From positions 1 through 64,000 of the forward strand of contig JBQDFP010000005.1 of NCBI GenBank assembly GCA_052085365.1: DNA of 64,000 nt, in the 5' to 3' direction. Positions 24,904 to 34,500 of the stretch are shown here, piece after piece. A model generated the notes under the pieces. The model worked only from the letters and a program-made list of their open reading frames with translations. It ran no database searches and was not told the origin of the DNA. The position numbers were made by a program, and so were the translations under genes. The DNA is from Canibacter sp052085365 (lineage in GTDB: Bacteria > Actinomycetota > Actinomycetes > Actinomycetales > Microbacteriaceae). Numbering within the stretch: the first letter of the stretch is position 1; every line of letters begins with the position of its first letter.

Positions 24904-26574
24904 TTGTCAGTAGCCGCACATGATCCAGCAGAATATGAAGAACGAGACCAGATTCCCGTCCGTCGCGCACTGATTTCAGTCAGCGATAAGACAGGGCTCG
25001 TTGAATTTGCGACGACGCTGGCACAGGCCGGGGTCGAAATTGTCTCGACCGGGTCAACCGCGCAAACTATTCGTGACGCAGGAATTGCCGTCACCGACGT
25101 TGCTGAGGTGACAGGGTTCCAGGAAGCTCTCGACGGTCGCGTCAAAACCCTGCACCCCGCAGTGCACTCGGGTCTCCTTGCAGATTTTCGTCTCGCAGAC
25201 CACCGGCAGCAGATGGAAAAGCTCGGGTTCCTGGGCTTCGAACTCGTGGCCGTGAACCTATACCCCTTCGAAGAGACTGTAGCTGCAGGTAAACCAGCAG
25301 CAGACGTTATCGAAAATGTGGACATTGGCGGCCCCGCAATGGTCCGTGCGAGTGCTAAGAACCACGCGAATGTCGCGACTGTCGTATCACCGGAACGATA
25401 TGACGTGATTGTGGACGCCATCACCAGCGGAGGCACTACATTAGCATTACGGCGTGCGCTCGCCACTGAGGCATTCGTCCACACCGCGAACTATGACATG
25501 ACGGTCGCCAACTGGTTCATCGAACAGGAAGAAACCAATTGGGCGGCAGCTGACCCCAGTCTCGAAGTCGAAGAATACGACACTGACGATAATTCAGACA
25601 TGATCTTCGCTGACGTCGACAGTTCAGTAGTCACTTACACAGTGTCTGGCGTGCGTGAAAATGTGCTGCGCTACGGTGAAAACAGCCACCAGCGTGCCGC
25701 AATTTTTGCGGAATCGGACGGACGTGGAATTGCGCAGGCACACCAGTTGCACGGCAAAGAAATGTCGTACAACAACTATGTAGATGCTGACGCAGCGGTT
25801 CGCGCCGCATTCGACCACGACGAGCCCGCGGTTGCGATCATTAAACACGCTAACCCGTGCGGTATTGCGATCGCTCCAGCCGGCGTTGACGACCCTGTTC
25901 GTGAAGCACACAAGCTGGCGCATGCGTGCGACCCACTTTCGGCATTCGGCGGCGTAATCGCCGCGAACCGCACGGTCACGCTCGGAATGGCAGAAACGGT
26001 TGCTGAAATTTTCACCGAAGTCATTGTCGCTCCTGACTTTGACGCAGACGCAGTTGCTCTTCTCACAAAGAAGAAAAATATACGTCTGCTTGTTCTGCCT
26101 GCAGATTTTGCACGGCCCAGCACCGAACTGAAACAGGTGTCTGGTGGGTTCCTGGTGCAAGACGTAGACCAAGCATTTGCCGCTGCAGCTGAATGGGAGT
26201 TGGCTGCAGGTGAGATGGTCGACTCTGACACACTGCGTGATCTTGAGTTCGCGTGGCGTGCATGCCGTGCCGTGAAATCGAATGCGATTCTTTTGGCAAA
26301 GAACGGTGCCTCAGTTGGTGTAGGTATGGGCCAAGTGAACCGTGTGGATTCGTCGAAACTTGCCGTCGAGCGAGCCGGAGACCGCGCACAGGGCGCTGTT
26401 GCCGCATCAGACGCGTTCTTCCCGTTTGCTGACGGACTCGAAGTTCTTCTGAATGGTGGCGTAAAAGCCGTGGTTCAGCCTGGTGGATCAGTACGCGACG
26501 ATGAGGTCATTGAAGCCGCGCGCGCAGCTGGAATCAGCATGTATTTTGCAGGAGAGCGTCACTTCTTCCACTAG
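24904..26574 (+). CDS. purH: Bifunctional AICAR transformylase/IMP cyclohydrolase
   Basis: 556 residues from TTG 24904, preceded by GAGGAG at good spacing. The N-terminal IMP cyclohydrolase domain starts RRALISVSDKTGL and contains DGRVKTLHPAVH and DIGGPAMVRASAKNH; the C-terminal transformylase has the catalytic Lys-His pair in AIIKHANPCG and ends GISMYFAGERHFFH. It performs the last two steps to IMP. The two enzymes purN and purH lie in tandem. The 3' end overlaps the convergent aldehyde dehydrogenase gene by four bases. Confidence 0.97.
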   Translation: MSVAAHDPAEYEERDQIPVRRALISVSDKTGLVEFATTLAQAGVEIVSTGSTAQTIRDAGIAVTDVAEVTGFQEALDGRVKTLHPAVHSGLLADFRLADHRQQMEKLGFLGFELVAVNLYPFEETVAAGKPAADVIENVDIGGPAMVRASAKNHANVATVVSPERYDVIVDAITSGGTTLALRRALATEAFVHTANYDMTVANWFIEQEETNWAAADPSLEVEEYDTDDNSDMIFADVDSSVVTYTVSGVRENVLRYGENSHQRAAIFAESDGRGIAQAHQLHGKEMSYNNYVDADAAVRAAFDHDEPAVAIIKHANPCGIAIAPAGVDDPVREAHKLAHACDPLSAFGGVIAANRTVTLGMAETVAEIFTEVIVAPDFDADAVALLTKKKNIRLLVLPADFARPSTELKQVSGGFLVQDVDQAFAAAAEWELAAGEMVDSDTLRDLEFAWRACRAVKSNAILLAKNGASVGVGMGQVNRVDSSKLAVERAGDRAQGAVAASDAFFPFADGLEVLLNGGVKAVVQPGGSVRDDEVIEAARAAGISMYFAGERHFFH

Positions 26575-28076
26575 AAGCTTGACCAGAGTCTTGTGACTTC
26601 CGGAGTCGTGATTCGTTGGTGAATACCACCGACAGGCGCATCCTGGAGCTCACCTGGCAGAAACGCTTCAGGAACATTCTGGTACGTCACCGGTCGTTGC
26701 CATCGGCTCAGCGCAGCCATGCCGACTGACGTGCTGGAATCGTTTGTTGTTGCCGGCCACGGTCCGCCGTGTGTCATTGCGGGCGTGACAGCGACCCCGG
26801 TTGGCCAACCGTTAAACAGGACTCGACCGGCGTGTTGCGCTAATGCGTTGACGAGTGGGAAGAGCTGCTGCGCGTTCTCGCCGGACTCCTCTGACTGTGC
26901 AAGATGCAAGCCACCTGCTAGGTTTCCATCGAAAAGTTCATCAACCGCAGCAGCCAGGTTGGTGCCAGCCTGGTAGGTGACCATTACCGAAAACGGTCCG
27001 AACACTTCCTCAATGATGGTGTCTCGGGACGCGCACAAGTCATCGAGTGAAACCTGAACGATCGTAGGGGTTGCCCATGCGTTTCCATCGTCTGTAAACC
27101 GCACACTGCCCGCAGCGACAGGTGTGACTCCTGGGGCATCAAGCACTTCCTGACGTCGCTTCGTGAACTGTTCACCGATTCTGGGCGCCAAAAGTCGATG
27201 CTCAGGAACCTGTGACGCGGCCAACGCTACTGTTTCACCGAGGCCGTGATCTTCAGGTATAAACAGAAATCCTGGTTTAGTGCACAGTTGTCCAGCAGAT
27301 CCACTCACGCTCGCCACGTAACCTTCAGCAATTTCCGAACCGCGTTCTGCAATTGCAAGGGGCGTCACGAACACAGGATTCACGCTTCCAAGCTCACCAA
27401 AGAACGGAATCGGGTCGGGTCGAGCACCGGCGATATCGGCGAGGGCACGACCACCAGCAATCGAACCGGTAAAGGCACCGGCTTTCACACGTGAGTCCCG
27501 AAGCGCACCAACCCCGGCCTCTCGACCACGAATGAGCTGGAAGACCCCTTCGGGTAGTCCAACTGATGCAACTGCATCACTAACAATACGGGCGGTCGCG
27601 ATGCTGAGCTGCGGATGTGCTTCGTGTCCTTTAAGAATGACGGGGCAACCTGCAGCAAGAATTGAAGCCGTATCACCTCCCGCGACTGAAAACGCGAATG
27701 GGAAGTTCGATGCGGCAAAGTTCACGACGGGACCGAGGGGGAGATGGGTGCGACGAATGTCAGGTTTCGCGCCCAAAATAAAGTTGGGATCCGCGTGGTC
27801 GACGCGAGCATCGAAATAGTCACCTCGGGTGACTTCCGCGCCGAAAGCGCGAAGCTGCACCGCGGTGCGAGTGAGCTCACCGGTTAAGCGAGCAGTGCTC
27901 AACCCGGTTTCCTCCTCAGCAAGAGGCAGGAGCAGATCTCGGTTCGACTCGAGACCAGTCGCGATAGCGCCCAGCAGTGTAGCGCGCTCATCTGCGCTTG
28001 TGGTCGCAAAAATTGGTGCGGCGTCGGCCGCGAGCGTCAAAACCTCGTCGATTTCTGGAGCAAGTTCCGCTGACAT
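26571..28076 (-). CDS. Aldehyde dehydrogenase (NADP+), alpha-ketoglutaric-semialdehyde dehydrogenase-like
   Basis: 501 residues from ATG 28076, eight bases after GAGGAGG; longer starts lie in the upstream gene and are rejected. The sequence follows the KGSADH subgroup: NFAASNFPFAFSVAGGDTAS, the catalytic-base region FFGELGSVNPVFV and the nucleophile in SGSAGQLCTKPG. These enzymes oxidise semialdehydes from sugar-acid, hydroxyproline or lysine breakdown. It follows the agmatine deiminase gene by 55 bases on the same strand, so a role in amine catabolism is possible; the real substrate is unknown. No strong terminator is seen at its 3' end, which runs into purH. Confidence 0.88.
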   Translation of the reverse strand: MSAELAPEIDEVLTLAADAAPIFATTSADERATLLGAIATGLESNRDLLLPLAEEETGLSTARLTGELTRTAVQLRAFGAEVTRGDYFDARVDHADPNFILGAKPDIRRTHLPLGPVVNFAASNFPFAFSVAGGDTASILAAGCPVILKGHEAHPQLSIATARIVSDAVASVGLPEGVFQLIRGREAGVGALRDSRVKAGAFTGSIAGGRALADIAGARPDPIPFFGELGSVNPVFVTPLAIAERGSEIAEGYVASVSGSAGQLCTKPGFLFIPEDHGLGETVALAASQVPEHRLLAPRIGEQFTKRRQEVLDAPGVTPVAAGSVRFTDDGNAWATPTIVQVSLDDLCASRDTIIEEVFGPFSVMVTYQAGTNLAAAVDELFDGNLAGGLHLAQSEESGENAQQLFPLVNALAQHAGRVLFNGWPTGVAVTPAMTHGGPWPATTNDSSTSVGMAALSRWQRPVTYQNVPEAFLPGELQDAPVGGIHQRITTPEVTRLWSSF

Positions 28077-28131
28077 TAGAGGGCCTCCTCGTTCTGCAGC
28101 CTCGTCGCTGCGTGGGTACTGAATACAGGTC

Positions 28132-29163
28132 TTACGATACCTTCGGTTGCTGCTGGGTGATGCAGTGGATACCTCCGCCGCGTGCAAACAATGGCCGCGC
28201 GTCGATACCGATTACTTCGCGACCAGGGTACAGGTCCCGAAGGATGCCGAGCGCGATATCGTCAGCTGGGTCTGCAAAACTGCACGCGAGGACAGCATTG
28301 TTGATGACCACATGGTTGATATAGCTGTAGTCAACCCAACCTTGTGCATCTTTGAGAACGGTAGGCGCAGGCAGATCCACTAATTCAACGCTGCTGCCCT
28401 GCTGATCGAAAAAGTCTTTTGCGACCTGGCGATTGTGCACAGCGATGTGATGATCCGGGTGTGTGTGATCGCGTTGTTCATGCATCACCAACACATCAGG
28501 TGAGGTGAATGCGGCAAGAATGTCGGAATGTCCACGGGTGCCGAATGTTTCGTGATCACGCGTGAGCCCTCGAGGAAGCCACAGAAACTCTTCAGCTCCA
28601 ATGAGCCGTGTCAGCTCTTGTTCGACCTGCCCCCTTGACCAGTGAGGATTGCGACCGGGATCAAGCTGCACTGTTTCTGTGACGACGACACGGCCGGTGC
28701 CATCCACTTGAATGCCACCGCCTTCGCCGACCAATTCAGAGTCGATACGAATAGCCCCAGCAGCTTCAGCGATGAGTTGACCGATGTGCTGGTCTTTATC
28801 CCACTGCGCCCAGTGCTGCGCACCCCAGCCATTGAACACAAAATTCACGGCACCCAGAACACCGTCATCATCGAGCACAAAGCTGGGTCCTATGTCACGC
28901 ATCCAGGCATCATTGAGCGGAGCTTCAAGCACGTCAATACTGCCCGAAAGATATTTGCGGGCAATATCTTCGTCGCCGGGATTAATGACGACCGTGACTG
29001 GTTGAAACTCGCTTGCGGTATTAGCAACCGCAGACCACGTGGCACGAGCTTCATCAATTTCTGTTTCAGTATCGCCGAGAGTGTAGCCCGTGGTTGGCCA
29101 GGCTACCCAGAGTCGTTCTTGTTTATAACCTTCAATTGGCATCTTCCAGTTAGTGCGTGCCAT
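28132..29163 (-). CDS. aguA: Agmatine deiminase
   Basis: 343 residues with a GGGAG ribosome-binding site. Guanidino-group-modifying fold with the agmatine/peptidyl-arginine deiminase landmarks: WMRDIGPSFVLDDDG, GEGGGIQVDG, RGHSDILAAF, the HTHPDHH stretch, and the nucleophilic cysteine in RGGGIHCITQQQP (C334). It hydrolyses agmatine to N-carbamoylputrescine and ammonia. The usual partner, N-carbamoylputrescine amidase (aguB), is not in the window; an aldehyde dehydrogenase gene follows instead. A peptidyl-arginine deiminase-like activity is a less likely alternative. Confidence 0.92.
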   Translation of the reverse strand: MARTNWKMPIEGYKQERLWVAWPTTGYTLGDTETEIDEARATWSAVANTASEFQPVTVVINPGDEDIARKYLSGSIDVLEAPLNDAWMRDIGPSFVLDDDGVLGAVNFVFNGWGAQHWAQWDKDQHIGQLIAEAAGAIRIDSELVGEGGGIQVDGTGRVVVTETVQLDPGRNPHWSRGQVEQELTRLIGAEEFLWLPRGLTRDHETFGTRGHSDILAAFTSPDVLVMHEQRDHTHPDHHIAVHNRQVAKDFFDQQGSSVELVDLPAPTVLKDAQGWVDYSYINHVVINNAVLACSFADPADDIALGILRDLYPGREVIGIDARPLFARGGGIHCITQQQPKVS

Positions 29164-29269
29164 TGGTGCTCCCTGTGAATGAAAAAATTACGCTGGCGGC
29201 GTTCGACCCGGGCAAACGACTCACTCTCAGCTTAGAGTAGTGAGTAAGAACGTCAGGAGCAGGTGTCCT

Positions 29270-30340
29270 ATGGAATTTGGCGTATTCTCGATCGGAGATT
29301 TAACCGTCGACCCTGTCGCCGGGGTGCGCCCGAGCGAGCAAGAACGCCTCCTGGCGTTAACCGAGATCGCAAAAAAAGTTGAAGACATCGGGATGGATGT
29401 TTTTGCCACGGGGGAGCACCACACTCAGGGGTACGTGAACAGTTCCCCGGTCGCGCTGCTGGGCGCAATCGCTGCGCAAACAGAACGCATTACATTGTCT
29501 ACTGCGGTCACACTCATCACGACAAATGACCCGGTTAAAGTTGCCGAGGACTTTGCCACGCTGCAACATCTGGCGAATGGACGCATCGATTTGGTTCTCG
29601 GGCGAGGTAACACCGGTTCAGTGTTTCCGGCGTTCGGTCAAGATATTCGTCACGCGATTCCAGTCGCGTTCGAAAACTATGCCCTGCTGCGCAAACTGTG
29701 GCGTGAAGAAAATATTGAATGGGACGGCGAATTTCGTACCTCTCTGCGTGGATTCACATCGGTGCCACGACCGCTCGATGATGTCCCACCATTCGTGTGG
29801 CACGGCTCTGTTCGAAGCCCCGAAATTGCGCACTTGGCGGCATATTATGGTGATGGGTTTTTCGCGAATAACATTTTCTGGCCGAGTGACCATTTTCAAC
29901 GTCTGATTGCGATTTACCGTGACAGATACGAACACTATGGGCATGGGGCCGCCCAAGACGCCATCGTGGGATTAGGCGGACAATTCTATGTTGGGAAAAA
30001 CTCACAGGATGCCATCCGTGAGTTTCGCCCTTACTTTGATAATGCACCAATCTATGGACACGGCGCTTCATTGGAAGATTTTATGTCTCGTACACCGCTG
30101 ACGGTGGGGAGCCCACAGCAAATCATTGATCGTATCCTGTCGTTCCGTGAATGGGCGGGAGACTATCAACGGCAGCTTTTCCTAATTGATCATGCTGGCC
30201 TCCCGCTTCGAACAGTGCTGAACCAGCTGGACCTGTTCGGCGAATATGTGTTGCCGGTTCTGCGTACCGAGCTTGCAGCCAGACGGGAAGTTCAGGCTCC
30301 CGAAACGCCGAAGCATCCGCGGACGGTGGTGACGAAGTGA
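29270..30340 (+). CDS. FMN-dependent luciferase-like monooxygenase, CE1758 family
   Basis: 356 residues from ATG 29270 behind AGGAG; an in-frame GTG at 29240 lies next to the predicted -10 (TAGAGT, 29233-29238) and is rejected. Bacterial-luciferase TIM-barrel fold: FGVFSIGDLTVDP at the start, FATGEHHTQGY, and LVLGRGNTGSVFPAFG. Members use reduced FMN, supplied by a partner reductase, to oxygenate an unknown substrate. The next two genes (MarR regulator, FMN reductase) overlap by GTGA and ATGA, so the three are one translationally coupled unit. The pairing with a CE1759-type reductase is the hallmark of this subfamily. Confidence 0.92.
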   Translation: MEFGVFSIGDLTVDPVAGVRPSEQERLLALTEIAKKVEDIGMDVFATGEHHTQGYVNSSPVALLGAIAAQTERITLSTAVTLITTNDPVKVAEDFATLQHLANGRIDLVLGRGNTGSVFPAFGQDIRHAIPVAFENYALLRKLWREENIEWDGEFRTSLRGFTSVPRPLDDVPPFVWHGSVRSPEIAHLAAYYGDGFFANNIFWPSDHFQRLIAIYRDRYEHYGHGAAQDAIVGLGGQFYVGKNSQDAIREFRPYFDNAPIYGHGASLEDFMSRTPLTVGSPQQIIDRILSFREWAGDYQRQLFLIDHAGLPLRTVLNQLDLFGEYVLPVLRTELAARREVQAPETPKHPRTVVTK

Positions 30341-30789
30341 CTGGTAAATCACAACAGGCGGTGAGGGCCTGGGAGGCTCTTATGCACGCCCAGCGCACGC
30401 TTATGCACGACTTTTCACGAAGTGATGTGTGGCAGGGCATCCCCGTTCGCGACTATGACGTGCTACTGAATCTGAGCCGGAATGGCGGTAAAGAACTGCG
30501 CCAGTCTGACTTGCTGTCACAGTGGATGATTCCGCAGCCTTCGATGAGTCGCATGATCGACCGTCTCGTTCAGAAAGGATATGTGAGTCGTCGTAAAGAT
30601 CCTCGAGACGGGCGGAGCACACTGCTCAAACTCACCGATGAAGGCAAAGCTATACAGCGTAAGATTGCCAACGGTCACGTGCAGGATGTGAGCGAACGGC
30701 TCCTAAATGCGCTCACACTTGACGAGATACAGCAGCTCGAGGCGTTGACTACGAAACTTGTGACACCGGTTGAAGGAGGTTCAGTATGA
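30337..30789 (+). CDS. MarR-family transcriptional regulator
   Basis: 150 residues from GTG 30337, overlapping the monooxygenase stop. The winged helix-turn-helix spans ~35-105: LRQSDLLSQWMIPQPSMSRM is the recognition-helix region and KDPRDGRSTLLKLTDEGK is the wing typical of MarR. Dimerisation helices flank it. It most likely controls its own operon in response to a small molecule, perhaps an oxidised or phenolic substrate of the flavin enzymes; no palindromic operator is obvious in the short upstream region. Confidence 0.92.
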   Translation: MTGKSQQAVRAWEALMHAQRTLMHDFSRSDVWQGIPVRDYDVLLNLSRNGGKELRQSDLLSQWMIPQPSMSRMIDRLVQKGYVSRRKDPRDGRSTLLKLTDEGKAIQRKIANGHVQDVSERLLNALTLDEIQQLEALTTKLVTPVEGGSV

Positions 30790-31508
30790 CCGGCCCAAAG
30801 AAATTGAGCCTGGTGGTAATCTCCGGCGGACTCGGGAGCCCCTCGAGCTCACAGCGGCTCGCTGATCTTATTGCGAGGCATGCGGCAGAAGGCCTCGAAT
30901 CTTACGGTGTTCACGCCGACGTGAGCGCAATTGAAGTACGTGAACTGATGATTGGTGTCGCGCACAAACTGGGGACAGGTGTGACCGAACCAGATTTAGC
31001 GTTTGCGCTCGACGCGTTGCGACACAGTGACGGTGTGATTGCAGTAACACCGGTCTTTAATGGCCAGATGGCTGGCCATTTTAAATCATTTTTTGACATG
31101 GTAGATCCTGGCTCGTTACGTGGTATCCCTGTTGCTCTTGGAGCCACCGGCGGTTCACCACGACATTCACTCGTGATTGAAATGAATCTGCGGCCGCTTT
31201 TTGCATACCTGCGAGCGTTCCCCTTGCCCACTGGAGCATTTGCGACCAGTGCGGACTTTATAGATGATGCGGAACGCCTGGAGGAACGCGCGGCAACGCT
31301 TGGCCGGGAACTTGCGGAATCGATGATGCTGTTGCGCACCCCGACTCAAACTGCAGTGACACATGCGTCCCCAGAGGCGCGGTCACTATTGGCGACCGAT
31401 TACGACTACAGCGAGCAGGGGCTACGCGAACGTGAGATTCGTGAACAGCATGAAAACTTTGCCAACCTGCTTGAACGATACGCACACGCAAACCCAGACG
31501 ATGAATAA
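30786..31508 (+). CDS. NAD(P)H:FMN reductase, CE1759 family, partner of luciferase-like monooxygenase
   Basis: 240 residues from ATG 30786 (ATGA overlap with the regulator gene, AAGGAGG upstream). Flavodoxin-like NADPH-dependent FMN reductase: VVISGGLGSPSSSQRLAD binds the FMN phosphate, and VTPVFNGQMAGHFKSFFDMVD and ALGATGGSPRHS are the conserved flavin-contact segments. It would supply FMNH2 to the monooxygenase encoded two genes upstream. The operon ends at the hairpin 31510-31553. Confidence 0.92.
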   Translation: MTGPKKLSLVVISGGLGSPSSSQRLADLIARHAAEGLESYGVHADVSAIEVRELMIGVAHKLGTGVTEPDLAFALDALRHSDGVIAVTPVFNGQMAGHFKSFFDMVDPGSLRGIPVALGATGGSPRHSLVIEMNLRPLFAYLRAFPLPTGAFATSADFIDDAERLEERAATLGRELAESMMLLRTPTQTAVTHASPEARSLLATDYDYSEQGLREREIREQHENFANLLERYAHANPDDE

Positions 31509-31509
31509 A

Positions 31510-31553
31510 TAGTTGAGGCTCCGAACAGAATGAATCTGCCGGAGCCTCGACTA
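31510..31553. terminator. Bidirectional intrinsic terminator between FMN reductase gene and kgd
   Basis: A 14-base inverted repeat (TAGTTGAGGCTCCG / CGGAGCCTCGACTA) with a 16-base loop lies between the two convergent genes. AT-rich sequence flanks both sides (ATATTAAA and TTTATTCAT on the other strand), so it can serve both. Confidence 0.85.
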
Positions 31554-31566
31554 TATTAAACGGATG

Positions 31567-34500
31567 CTAGCTTTCTGCTGACTCGGAGTCGTCAAAGTGC
31601 AGCGCTTCGCCGATGAGGGCTTCTTGCTCAACGGCGTGCACCTTCGCTGAACCGGTCGACGGTGCTGCCGAACTCGGACGGGACACGACCCGAGTGTGCT
31701 TGAGCTCATCAATGTGACGGAACTCATCCGCCAGGAATGGCCAGGCACCCTGATTCTCTGGTTCGTCCTGCACCCATACGAGGTCGTTTCCGTTCCCGTA
31801 CCGTGCGACCGCAGCAAGGAGTTCCTCGCGAGCGAATGGGTAGTACTGTTCGAGACGGATGAGCGCAATTCTGTGCTCGTCGCGTTTGTCGATCTGTGCT
31901 CGCAGGTCATAGTAGGTTTTACCGGAGACCATAATGACGCGCTCAACCGCTGACGGGTCCGGAACCTTCGGGTCATCAATCACCGGTTCGAAGCTGCCGC
32001 TTGTGAACTCTTCCACACTCGAAGAAGCGCCACGAAGTCGCAGCATTGCCTTCGGTGTGAACACGATAAGTGGTCGGCGTGGACGAGCGTACGCCTGCCG
32101 ACGCAGCAAGTGGAAGTAGCTCGCGGGCGTTGAAGGACGAGCAACCGTCATATTGTTCTGAGCACACAGCTGCAAATAACGCTCTATGCGTGCAGATGAG
32201 TGGTCCGGTCCTTGACCTTCGTAACCATGGGGGAGGAGCATGACAACGCCGGACTGCTGTCCCCACTTCTGCTCGGCAGACGAAATAAACTCGTCGATGA
32301 CGATTTGTGCTCCGTCGGCAAAGTCACCGAACTGAGCTTCCCACAGCACGAGTGCGTCTTCACGCTGCTGCGAATAGCCATATTCGTACGCCAGCGCAGC
32401 ATATTCCGAAAGCAGTGAGTCGTAGATCCAGAAACGTGCCTGATCATCTGACAGATTCAGAAGCGGTAGCCATTCCTGACCGTTGACACGGTCGTGGAAG
32501 ATTGCGTGACGCTGAGCGAATGTTCCGCGCCGGGCATCTTGGCCAACGAGGCGCACCGGCGTGCCCTCCATAAGCAACGACCCCAGCGCAATAATTTCGC
32601 CGAAGCCCCAGTCGATGTTGCCTTCACGGGTCATCTTCCAGCGCTTATCGATCAGTTGCTCAAGCTTCTTATGGACGTTAAAACCATGAGGCTTGTTTTT
32701 GTAGGCGTCGCCGACCTGTTCAACCACAGCCGTCTCTACGGCAGTGTCGAGTTTGGGCTGCAACTGGGCAGGCTCTGATTTTTCTCCACCAGTTGTGGCC
32801 ACCGGCACGGAGGCTGTTTGTGCGGCATGAGTCTCTTCGAAAGCCTGTTGGAGTTTCGAATGAAAGTTCTGTTTTGCCTCTTCGTACTCTTCCTCGGTGA
32901 TGTCGCCACGACCAACCAGTGATTTCGAGAAGAGTTTACGGGTCGACTGCTTGGCCTCAATAAGGTCGTACATAAGTGGCTGCGTCATCGACGGATCATC
33001 ACCTTCGTTGTGGCCGCGACGGCGGTAGCACACGAGATCAATGATGACGTCTTTGTGGAAACGCTGACGGAACTGGTACGCCAATTTTGCAACGTGAACG
33101 ACAGATTCAGGATCATCGCCGTTGACGTGGAAGATTGGTGACTGAACTGTCTTGCCTACGTCGGTCGAGTAAACAGAGCTTCGTGAGTCTACTGGCAGCG
33201 TCGTGAATCCAACCTGGTTATTTACGACAATGTGGATCGTGCCACCAGTGCGATAACCACGAAGCTGTGACATTTGAAGGATTTCGTACACAATGCCCTG
33301 ACCTGCAAATGCAGCGTCACCATGAACGAGAATCGGCAGCGTCGTGAACGAGCCGATCGGCTTCAAGTCTTGTTTCGCTCGGACAACACCACCCAGAACA
33401 CCGTTCACCACTTCTAGGTGCGACGGGTTCGCGGCAAGGTGAATCGGCACCTGTGTGCCATTTGGCGCAGTGAACACGCCCGAGGCACCCAAGTGATATT
33501 TCACGTCGCCTGACGCACCAGCTGCAGCCTGTGAACCTTCGAACTCACGGAAGATTTGTCCGTAGCTCTTGCCTGCAATGTTTGACAACACGCTCAAACG
33601 TCCGCGGTGTGCCATACCAACATCAACCGAGTCGACGCCGTCTTCTGCCGCTTCAATCAGCATTGAGTCAAGCAGCGGAATTAGTGACTCGCCGCCTTCG
33701 AGGCTGAACCGCTTCTGTCCGACGTACTTGGTCTGCAAGAAGGTTTCAAATGCTTCAGCTTCGTTGAGTTTCTCGAGAATACGCAGCTGATGATCGTGAT
33801 CAGGTTTCGTGTATTTGACCTCGAGCTTTTCGCGCAGCCACTCACGTTGATCAGGATCTTGAATATGCATATATTCAACGCCAATTTTACGGCAGTACGA
33901 GTCGCGTAGCACGCCAAGAATGTCGCGCAGCAGCATCTTCTGCTGTCCGCCCATACCACCGGTAACAAATTCACGATCGAGATCCCAGAACGTGAGCCCG
34001 TGCGTCTCGATTTCGAGGTCAGGGTGGCTGTGCTGGTGATACTCAAGCGGATCTACATCGGCCATGAGATGGCCGCGCACCCGATAGGAGTTGATGAGTT
34101 CTTGCACACGCGTGTTCTTGTCGAGCGAACCACGTTCGTCAACGTGAATATCCTGCGCCCAGCGCACAGGTGAATAAGGCAGACGGATTGCGGCGAAAAT
34201 GTCTTCATAGAAGTCGTGCCCGCCGGCAAGACGCTCGTGAACAAGCTTCAAAAATTCGCCGGAGCCGGCGCCCTGAATAACACGGTGGTCGTAGGTGCTT
34301 GTCAACGTGACAGTCTTTGAAATACCCAGGTCGGCAAGAACCTCAGAGGCAGCGCCTTGGAACTGAGCAGGGTACTCGAGGGCGCCAACACCAATGATGC
34401 AGCCCTGTCCCTTCATGAGGCGAGGGATTGAGTGTACGGTACCAATTCCGCCGGGGTTGGTCAGTGAGATCGTTGCACCCTGGAAATCGGTAGCGGTGAG

